From Clavibacter capsici (lineage in GTDB: Bacteria > Actinomycetota > Actinomycetes > Actinomycetales > Microbacteriaceae), in assembly GCF_001280205.1 (NCBI RefSeq), contig NZ_CP012573.1:1798001-1862000 (forward strand): 64,000 bases of DNA. The letters are read 5' to 3'. The position numbers were made by a program, and so were the translations under genes. The first letter of the stretch is position 1. Each line of letters opens with the position of its first letter. The notes under the pieces are model-generated. The model was not told where the DNA came from. It saw nothing but the letters and a program-made list of their open reading frames with translations, and ran no database searches. Positions 57,962 to 64,000 of the stretch are shown here, in pieces.

Positions 57962-59073
57962 GAGCCGATCTCCTGGTACGCGGCGAACAGCAGCGCCTCC
58001 TCGGGGCCGTTGAGCACGCTCGCCCGGCCGACGCCGTCGAGCACGATGAAGCGCATCATGTCGCCGCGCGCCTTCTTGTCGCGCTTCATGCTCGCGACGA
58101 GCGTGGGCCAGCGGCCGACGGGGTAGCTCGTGGGCAGGTCGAGCGAGTCGAGGATCCGCCGGTGCCGGTCGACCGCCTCGTCGGACAGCGAGCGGGTGAG
58201 GCGCGACAGCTCCGCCGCGAAGACCATGCCGACCGCGACGGCCGCGCCGTGCCGCCAGCGGTACCGCTCGGCGTGCTCGATGGCGTGCCCGAGCGTGTGG
58301 CCGTAGTTGAGGATCTCGCGGCGGCCCTTCTCCGTGAAGTCCTCGCCCACGACCTCGGCCTTCATCCGGATGGCGAGCTCGACGACGTGCCGGAACTCGG
58401 GGCTCGTGGGGTCGGTCACCCGCGCGACGTCCGCCTCGATGACGTCGAGGATCTCGGGCACGGCGATGAACCCGGCCTTCACGATCTCCGCGAAGCCCGT
58501 GACGATCTCCTCCCGCGGCAGCGTGGCGAGCAGGTCGAGGTCCACGACCACGGCCGTCGGCGCGTAGAAGGCGCCGACGAGGTTCTTGCCCTCGGACGTG
58601 TTGATGCCCGTCTTGCCGCCGACCGCCGCGTCCACCATCGCGAGCACGGTGGTCGGGATCTGGACGAGCATCACGCCGCGCAGCCACGTCGCCGCGACGA
58701 AGCCGCCGAGGTCGGTCGTCGCGCCGCCGCCGAGCGTGATCACGGCGTCCGAGCGCGTGAAGTCGGTGGTGCCCATGATCTTCCAGCAGAACGCCGCCAC
58801 CTCGACGCGCTTGGCGCCCTCGGCGTCGGGCACCTCCGCGAGGTACACCTCCACGTCGCCCTGCAGGCGCTCCCGGAGGCGCGACGCCTCCTCGGCGAGG
58901 GCGGGCGCGTGCACGATGAGCACCTTGCGCACGCGCGGGCCGAGCAGCGCGCCGACCCCGGCGATGAGGCCGCGGCCCACGGTGACGTCGTAGCCGGGCG
59001 TGCCGGACACGTGGATCACGGTGGGCGCGTCGGGCTCGGCGACGGCGGGCGTGGGGGCGGATGGGTCGGTCAT
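57958..59073 (-). CDS. aroB: 3-dehydroquinate synthase
   Basis: Second shikimate step: cyclises DAHP using NAD and a metal. 371 aa. LGGGATTDLGGFVAA binds NAD, VDAAVGGKTGIN and EIVKAGFI carry substrate and metal residues, and NYGHTLGHAIE supplies metal His residues. The ATG at 59073 overlaps the aroK stop by 4 bases, and its own stop overlaps the SDR gene. Confidence 0.97.
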   Translation of the reverse strand: MTDPSAPTPAVAEPDAPTVIHVSGTPGYDVTVGRGLIAGVGALLGPRVRKVLIVHAPALAEEASRLRERLQGDVEVYLAEVPDAEGAKRVEVAAFCWKIMGTTDFTRSDAVITLGGGATTDLGGFVAATWLRGVMLVQIPTTVLAMVDAAVGGKTGINTSEGKNLVGAFYAPTAVVVDLDLLATLPREEIVTGFAEIVKAGFIAVPEILDVIEADVARVTDPTSPEFRHVVELAIRMKAEVVGEDFTEKGRREILNYGHTLGHAIEHAERYRWRHGAAVAVGMVFAAELSRLTRSLSDEAVDRHRRILDSLDLPTSYPVGRWPTLVASMKRDKKARGDMMRFIVLDGVGRASVLNGPEEALLFAAYQEIGS

Positions 59074-59561
59074 GGCTGCCTCTCCCGGGCGAAGCGCTCG
59101 ATCTCGCGGGCGATGCGCGGGAGCGGGCGGTCGGAGGTGTCGATGGTCAGGTCGGCGAGCGAGCGGTACAGCTCCTCGCGGTCGGCGACGATGCGGCGCC
59201 AGCTCTCGAGGCCGTCGACGAGCGGGCGGTCGTGGCCGCGGATCCGGGCGCGCACGGCGTGCTCGCTCACGGTGAGGAGCACGACGCGGCACGACTCCAG
59301 GTCGGCGCGGGTCGCCGGGTCGAGGACGGCTCCCCCGCCGAGCGAGACGACGCCGTCGTCCGCCAGGGCCGCGGCGACCGCCGCGCGCTCCAGCTCGCGG
59401 AACCGCGGCTCGCCGTGCTCGCGGAAGATGTCGGCGATGGATCCGTGCGCCTCGACGATCGCCCGGTCCGTGTCGGTGAACGGGAGCCCCAGGGCCTTCG
59501 CCACGCGGCGGCCGACCGTGGTCTTGCCCGCGCCGGGCGGGCCGATCAGGACGACCGGCAC
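59070..59561 (-). CDS. aroK: Shikimate kinase
   Basis: Phosphorylates shikimate at O3. 163 aa. P-loop GPPGAGKTTVG (7-17), substrate Asp in DTDRAIVE, VSLGGGAVL and the lid Arg in RDRPLVDG-type HDRPLVDGL. The start is GTG at 59561, two bases after the aroC stop; no ATG lies near the family N-terminus. Confidence 0.95.
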   Translation of the reverse strand: MPVVLIGPPGAGKTTVGRRVAKALGLPFTDTDRAIVEAHGSIADIFREHGEPRFRELERAAVAAALADDGVVSLGGGAVLDPATRADLESCRVVLLTVSEHAVRARIRGHDRPLVDGLESWRRIVADREELYRSLADLTIDTSDRPLPRIAREIERFARERQP

Positions 59562-59563
59562 CC

Positions 59564-60802
59564 TCAGGCCTCGGGCGGTGCGGGCGGCGCGGCGTCCGCC
59601 TCGTCGACGAGGTCCGCGCCGGAGCGGCGGCCCTCGGGGATCGCGTCGAGGTAGCCGCGGAGGTTGCGGAGGGTCTCGCCCACGGAGTCGCCGCCGAACT
59701 TCTCGAGCACGGCGTCGGCGAGCGTGAGCGCGACCATCGCCTCGGCGACCACGCCCGCGGCGGGCACGGCGCACACGTCGGAGCGCTGGTGGTTCGCGGG
59801 GGCCGCGCCGCCGGTGGCGGTGTCGACCGTGCGGAGCGCGCGCGGGACGGTGGCGATCGGCTTCATGCCGGCGCGGACGCGGAGCACCGTGCCCGTCGAC
59901 ATGCCGCCCTCGGTGCCGCCGGCGCGGTCGGTGGAGCGGCCGATGCCGGCGGCCGTGGAGAACAGCTCGTCGTGCGCCTCGGATCCGCGCCGCGTGGTGG
60001 TGAGGAAGCCGTCGCCGACCTCCACGCCCTTGATCGCCTGGATGCCCATGAGCGCCGCGGCGAGCTTCGAGTCGAGCCGGCGGTCCCAGTGCACGTGCGA
60101 GCCGAGCCCCGGCGGGAGGTCGTAGGCGAGCACCTCGACGACGCCGCCGACCGTGTCGCCGCTCGCCTTCGTGTCGTCGACCTCGGCGACCATGCGGGCG
60201 CTCGTCTCGGCGTGGAAGCAGCGCAGCGGATCCGCGTCGAGCGCGCCGACGTCGGCGGGCGTCGGCAGGGGCGAGCCCTCGGGCACGCGCACGGGGCCGA
60301 TGGAGAGGGTGTGGCTGACGAGCGTGATCCCGAGCTCGGCGAGGAACGCGCGCGCCACGGCGCCGAGCGCGACGCGGGCGGCGGTCTCGCGGGCGCTCGC
60401 GCGCTCGAGCACGGGGCGGGCCTCGTCGAAGTCGTACTTCTGCATGCCGACGAGGTCGGCGTGCCCGGGGCGGGGGCGGGTGAGGGCCGCGGCGCGCGCG
60501 CCCTGCAGCTTCGCGGGATCCACGGGCTCCGGGCTCATGACGTCGACCCACTTGGGCCACTCCGTGTTGCCGATGCGCACGGCGATGGGGCTGCCGAGCG
60601 TCCGGCCGTGCACCACGCCCGTCGAGAGGCTCAGCTCGTCCTGCTCGAAGCCCATGCGCGCGCCGCGGCCGTAGCCGAGCTTGCGACGGGCGAGGTCGGC
60701 GCGGATGCCGTCGAGGCTGACGGGCACGCCCGCGGGCAGGCCCTCCAGGACGGCGATGAGTTCGGGGCCGTGGGATTCCCCGGCGGTGAGCCAACGCAGC
60801 AT
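59564..60802 (-). CDS. aroC: Chorismate synthase
   Basis: Last shikimate step; 412 aa, needs reduced FMN. N-terminal [25 protein letters not shown], the [15 protein letters not shown] region and C-terminal [15 protein letters not shown] are conserved. Product chorismate feeds TrpE, encoded 30 kb away in this window. The ATG at 60802 has GGAGGA about 8 bases upstream. It lies 40 bases below aroE. Confidence 0.97.
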   Translation of the reverse strand: MLRWLTAGESHGPELIAVLEGLPAGVPVSLDGIRADLARRKLGYGRGARMGFEQDELSLSTGVVHGRTLGSPIAVRIGNTEWPKWVDVMSPEPVDPAKLQGARAAALTRPRPGHADLVGMQKYDFDEARPVLERASARETAARVALGAVARAFLAELGITLVSHTLSIGPVRVPEGSPLPTPADVGALDADPLRCFHAETSARMVAEVDDTKASGDTVGGVVEVLAYDLPPGLGSHVHWDRRLDSKLAAALMGIQAIKGVEVGDGFLTTTRRGSEAHDELFSTAAGIGRSTDRAGGTEGGMSTGTVLRVRAGMKPIATVPRALRTVDTATGGAAPANHQRSDVCAVPAAGVVAEAMVALTLADAVLEKFGGDSVGETLRNLRGYLDAIPEGRRSGADLVDEADAAPPAPPEA

Positions 60803-60842
60803 GCGCCCATCCTCCCACAGCGCTCGTGGGCGCCCCGGCGGG

Positions 60843-61733
60843 TCAGGCGCCGGTCCAGGCCGTCCGCGGATCCCGGCCGACGCTCGCGAGCATGGCGGCC
60901 AGCACGCGCTCCTCGCCCGGGAGCGGGAGCGCGTCGTCGCCGTGCGCGAACAGGCGCACCTGCCCGAGCGCCTGGTGCACGAGCATGTCGATCCCCGGGA
61001 CGACGCGCCCGCCCGCGCCCTCCCAGGCGGCGGCGATGCCGGTCGGCCAGGGCGCGTAGGTGACGTCGAGGAGGACGGCGACCTCGGGCAGGGCGCCGGG
61101 CAGCGGCACGGTCGCCGCGGCGTCGCCGGGCAGGGTGCTGATCACGGTATCCGCGTCGCGGAGCGCGGGAACGGCGGCGTCGAGCGGCGCGACGCGGAGC
61201 GCGACGCCCAGCTCGTCGGCGAGCGGGGCGAGCTCCCGGCCCTGCTCCGGGCGCCGGGCGGCGACGGTCACCTCGCGCGCCCCCATCCGCGCCAGCGCGA
61301 CGACGGCCGAGCGCGCGGTGGATCCGGCGCCCAGCACGACCGCGCGCCCGGACCGCTCGACGCCGGCCATCCGGAACGCGCGGACGATGCCGTCGACGTC
61401 GGTGTTGGCGCCGCGGAGGATTGCGGCGCCCTCCCCCTCCCGCTCCACGAGCAGCGTGTTGGCCGCGCCCGCGAGCCGGGCGGTGTCGTCGAGCCGGTCG
61501 AGGAGCGGCAGCACGTCGCGCTTCAGCGGCATCGTCAGCGACAGGCCTCGCCAGCCGGATCCGAGGCTCGCGATGAACGCGGGCAGCTCGGGTCCCGCGC
61601 ACTCCACCGCCTCGTACGCCCAGTCCAGGCCGAGCACGTCGTACGCCGCCCGGTGCAGGCGCGGCGACAGCGAGTGCGCGATGGGGCTGCCGAGGACCGC
61701 CAGCCGCACGGCCGGCGTCCGCGGATCAGCCAT
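60843..61733 (-). CDS. aroE: Shikimate dehydrogenase
   Basis: Reduces 3-dehydroshikimate with NADPH; 296 aa. N-terminal [18 protein letters not shown] binds shikimate, [12 protein letters not shown] has the catalytic Lys, GANTDVDGI the Asp, and [15 protein letters not shown] the nucleotide loop. The GAGSTAR form instead of GAGGAS is seen in actinobacterial AroE. The ATG at 61733 lies inside the end of mltG (8-base overlap). Confidence 0.94.
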   Translation of the reverse strand: MADPRTPAVRLAVLGSPIAHSLSPRLHRAAYDVLGLDWAYEAVECAGPELPAFIASLGSGWRGLSLTMPLKRDVLPLLDRLDDTARLAGAANTLLVEREGEGAAILRGANTDVDGIVRAFRMAGVERSGRAVVLGAGSTARSAVVALARMGAREVTVAARRPEQGRELAPLADELGVALRVAPLDAAVPALRDADTVISTLPGDAAATVPLPGALPEVAVLLDVTYAPWPTGIAAAWEGAGGRVVPGIDMLVHQALGQVRLFAHGDDALPLPGEERVLAAMLASVGRDPRTAWTGA

Positions 61734-63429
61734 TGCCCGGGTTGTCCTTCATGAACTGCTGCCACTGCGCGACGGCCTTGAGGTGCTCCTCGTACGTCTG
61801 GGAGAAGACGGTGTCGCCCGTGATGGTGTTGACGGTCACGAAGTACAGCCACGGCCCGTCCGCGGGCGCGATGGCCGCCTTGATCGCCAGGTCGCCGGGG
61901 TTGGAGATGGGGCCGGCGGGCAGGCCCGGGTGCACGTACGTGTTCCAGGGGTTGTCGTCGGCGCGCTCGGCGTCGGTCGTGGTGACCCGGCCGACGGACT
62001 GCGCCCCGTACGCGACGGTCGCGTCGGACTGCAACGGCATCCCGACGTCGATGCGGTTCTGGAAGACGCGCGACACCTTGTAGAAGTCGCCCTCGAAGCG
62101 CGCCTCCTTCTGGATCAGCGCCGCCATCGTGAGCACGCGGTGCCGGTCGGCGACGGCGACGCCGGCCTGGTCGAGCGCCTCGAACGTGCGCCCGACCATG
62201 GCCTTCACCATGTCCGCCGCGGACGTGCCGGGCGGGAAGTCGTAGGTCGCGGGGAAGAGGTAGCCCTCGATGTTCGGCGCCTCGGCCGGGATGCCGAGCG
62301 CGCCCCGGTCGGCGGAGGCCGCCTCGAGGTCGGCCACGGGCGTGCCGGTGGCCTCCGCGACGAGCTCGAACGCCTGCGCGACGGTCTGCCCCTCGGGGAT
62401 GGTGACCTTGGCCTGGATCTGGCTGGCCGGATCCTGGAGCATCTGGAGCGCCGCGGCCGCGCTCATCTGCTTCCGCAGCGTGTACGTGCCCGGCTGGAAG
62501 ACCACCTCGCTGCCCGAGCGGACCACGGCCTGGTAGAACGCCTTCGACGTCTTCACGACGTCCTGCGCGGCGAGCGTGTCGCCGATGGTGCTGCCCGTGT
62601 CGCCCGTCTTGACGACCACCTGCACCTCGCCCGAGCCGTCGCCGTCGTAGTCGGTGGGCTCGGCGGGCGTGAGGAGCGCGCTGACCACCGGGCCGAAGAG
62701 GGAGGTGGCGATCACGCCCGCGCCGCCGAAGAGCACCACGAGCAGGACCACGACGTAGGGCCACCTGGGGTGGCGGCGCTTCGCCTTCGGGAGCACGGGC
62801 GGTGTCCGGCGGGGTGCCGGCCCCGATGCGCCGTCGCGCGCGTCGGAGCGCGGAGGAGCGGACGTCGTGCGGGCCGGCGCGTCGGCCGCGGCCGCGATCC
62901 CGGCGGCCGCCGCGGAGGCGGACGAGGCGTCGCCGGCGGCGGAGGACGCGGCGGTCGACGCGGCTGCGGCGACGTCCGCACGGGGGCGGTCGTCCGACGC
63001 GGGGCGCGCGGGGGCCTGCGGGGCGGCGGAGGGAGCCGGGGCAGCCGGCGCCGCGCCGCGGGCGTCGTCCGGCACGCGGGACTCCTGGCCCGAGCGCGCC
63101 TCGGCCGCCTCGCGGAGGGCACGGAGCTCGCGGCGGGTCATGGGCGCGCCCGTGCCGATGCCGGGTCCCGCTCCACGCGGAGCGTCGCCGGCGGCGGATG
63201 CGGGTGCGGGGCCGGTACCCGGGGTCGATGCCGACGGGCGGTCGGACCCGGCGTCGGGAGCCGCGGCGACGTCGCCGAACAGGCTCTCGAAGGGGTCGCC
63301 GCCGGAGCCCTGGGCCGTCGTGGCGCGTCGGGCGGGATCGGTCTCAGGCGTGTCGGTCAGGATCGACTCGGTTCCTCGGGACGAGAGCACCGGGTGGGGA
63401 GCCGGCGGAGCGCTCGGTCTCGAGCGCAT
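61726..63429 (-). CDS. mltG: Endolytic murein transglycosylase MltG with long N-terminal tail
   Basis: Cuts nascent peptidoglycan strands during elongation. 567 aa. One membrane segment (~223-245) follows a cytoplasmic tail of about 220 residues that is low-complexity in Ala, Pro, Ser and Asp, with a short TRRELRALREAAEAR helix near 98-112. The YceG domain follows (~265-567). Catalytic Glu is E442 in LIQKEARFEGD, with SDATVAYG and NTYVHPGLPAGPISNPG conserved. The ATG at 63429 lies within ruvX (86-base overlap); a perfect TATAAT 8 bases upstream supports this start. An ATG at residue 97 is the alternative. Confidence 0.9.
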   Translation of the reverse strand: MRSRPSAPPAPHPVLSSRGTESILTDTPETDPARRATTAQGSGGDPFESLFGDVAAAPDAGSDRPSASTPGTGPAPASAAGDAPRGAGPGIGTGAPMTRRELRALREAAEARSGQESRVPDDARGAAPAAPAPSAAPQAPARPASDDRPRADVAAAASTAASSAAGDASSASAAAAGIAAAADAPARTTSAPPRSDARDGASGPAPRRTPPVLPKAKRRHPRWPYVVVLLVVLFGGAGVIATSLFGPVVSALLTPAEPTDYDGDGSGEVQVVVKTGDTGSTIGDTLAAQDVVKTSKAFYQAVVRSGSEVVFQPGTYTLRKQMSAAAALQMLQDPASQIQAKVTIPEGQTVAQAFELVAEATGTPVADLEAASADRGALGIPAEAPNIEGYLFPATYDFPPGTSAADMVKAMVGRTFEALDQAGVAVADRHRVLTMAALIQKEARFEGDFYKVSRVFQNRIDVGMPLQSDATVAYGAQSVGRVTTTDAERADDNPWNTYVHPGLPAGPISNPGDLAIKAAIAPADGPWLYFVTVNTITGDTVFSQTYEEHLKAVAQWQQFMKDNPGNG

Positions 63430-63829
63430 GTTGAAGGATTATAACGGCCGCCACCTGGTCGATCACGGGCTTCTGCTTACGGGACCCTCTGCCCGAGGAG
63501 CGCAGCGCGCTCTGGGCGGACACCGTCGAGAGCCGCTCGTCCACGAGCCGGACCGGGATCTCGGACGCGTCCGCGAGGCGCCGGGCGAAGGCCTCCGCGT
63601 CGTCGGTGGACGCCGTCGCCCGCCCCGAGAGCGCGAGCGGCAGGCCCACGACGAGCTCCACGCAGTCGACCTCCGCGGCCACCTCGAGGATCCGCCGGAC
63701 GTCCGCCGAGCCGCCCGCGTCGCGCGGGACGGTCTCGACGGGCGTCGCGATCAGGCCGTGCGGGTCCGACCGCGCGAGCCCGATGCGCGCCTTCCCCACG
63801 TCGACCGCGAGCCGCGCGCCGACCCGCAT
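63344..63829 (-). CDS. ruvX: Putative pre-16S rRNA nuclease / Holliday junction resolvase homologue
   Basis: 161-aa RNase H-fold protein (YqgF family), linked in E. coli to 16S rRNA 5' end processing. Conserved LAVDVGKARIGLARSDP, LVVGLPLALSGR, VRLVDERLSTVSA and the C-terminal Asp in VIDQVAAVIILQHAL. The last ~25 residues after this are probably disordered. The ATG at 63829 shares one base with the alaS stop (TGATG), the common alaS-ruvX-mltG-aroE order. Confidence 0.94.
   Translation of the reverse strand: MRVGARLAVDVGKARIGLARSDPHGLIATPVETVPRDAGGSADVRRILEVAAEVDCVELVVGLPLALSGRATASTDDAEAFARRLADASEIPVRLVDERLSTVSAQSALRSSGRGSRKQKPVIDQVAAVIILQHALETERSAGSPPGALVPRNRVDPDRHA
63438..63443 (-). promoter_or_regulatory. 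TATAAT -10 box of mltG inside ruvX
   Basis: The minus strand reads TATAAT, 8 bases, ATG. It is formed by RuvX codons GTT-ATA-ATC-CTT-CAA, an AT-rich island in a very GC-rich gene. The upstream hexamer at 17-base spacing is GTGATC, a weak -35. Confidence 0.6.
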
Positions 63830-64000
63830 CAGGAGGCGAGCGCCTGGCGGACGGCGGACAGCGCGTCGGGGATGGCGGACACGTCGGAGCCGCCGCCCTG
63901 CGCGAGGTCGTCCTTGCCGCCTCCGCCGCCGCCGAGCACCGCCGCCGCCGCGCGGGCGAGCTGCCCGGCCTTGGCGCCGGCGTCGCGCGCACCCTGGTTG
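63829..64000 (-). CDS. alaS: Alanyl-tRNA synthetase, C-terminal end only
   Basis: The last 57 codons are visible; the rest lies beyond the window. The readable end contains the DHHA1 domain signature [15 protein letters not shown], which binds tRNA and nucleic acid in AlaRS, followed by a short helix ending in RQALAS. Order with ruvX, mltG and aroE downstream supports the call. Confidence 0.9.
   Translation of the reverse strand, partial: NQGARDAGAKAGQLARAAAAVLGGGGGGKDDLAQGGGSDVSAIPDALSAVRQALAS

Overview
The window reads as the chromosome of a high-GC Gram-positive bacterium of the Microbacteriaceae, most likely Clavibacter. This is inferred from the very high GC content, frequent GTG/TTG starts, many 1-4 base stop/start overlaps, the frequent GGATCC word and the gene families present. 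It is almost purely housekeeping DNA. I see no insertion sequence, phage, CRISPR array or rRNA, and no gene-free gap longer than 300 bases (the longest is about 165, before rpsA). Apart from one thioesterase gene and one tRNA-Leu, everything is transcribed on the minus strand, so operons read from high to low coordinates.

Layout by coordinate. 1-9.3 kb: uvrC (cut by the window edge), uvrA, uvrB, coaE and rpsA (excision repair, CoA, ribosomal protein S1). 9.3-14.2 kb: a DUF885 metallopeptidase coupled to a lone PTS EIIA domain, then polA. 14.2-17.1 kb: plus-strand thioesterase, a PdtaR-type antiterminator response regulator, tRNA-Leu(CAA) and pyk. 17.1-24.3 kb: gltD, gltB (glutamate synthase) and lgt. 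24.4-32.0 kb: a continuous his-trp cluster (hisE, hisG, hisF, hisI, trpE, two small membrane proteins, trpC, trpB, trpA) with no trpD, trpG or trpF. 32.1-50.5 kb: a long co-directional run from pyrR through pyrB, pyrC, a PH-like membrane protein, carA, carB, pyrF, an mIHF-guanylate kinase fusion, rpoZ, coaBC, metK, helicase-defective priA, fmt, rsmB, rpe and an FKBP. 50.6-55.5 kb: acetyl-CoA synthetase and a three-gene sulfonate/nitrate-type ABC importer. 55.6-64 kb: nusB, efp and the shikimate genes aroQ, an SDR, aroB, aroK, aroC and aroE, then mltG, ruvX and the end of alaS.

I found no undescribed multi-gene system. The less ordinary signals are regulatory or architectural: (1) matching DNA-damage promoters of the RecA-independent (PafBC) type in front of both uvrA and uvrB; (2) ten transcription-unit-leading or internal genes with a TANNNT box 6-7 bases before the start codon, which implies leaderless mRNAs; (3) a perfect TATAAT hidden inside ruvX 8 bases before the mltG start; (4) an mIHF nucleoid protein fused to guanylate kinase; (5) a terminator-like hairpin with the gmk stop codon in its loop, just before rpoZ; (6) a 41-base tandem duplication that makes a 14-codon ORF bridging fmt and rsmB.

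All functional calls come from reading protein motifs by eye. Residue positions are counted from the start I chose. Start codons were chosen from overlap, Shine-Dalgarno sequence, -10 box and family N-terminus; doubtful ones are flagged.
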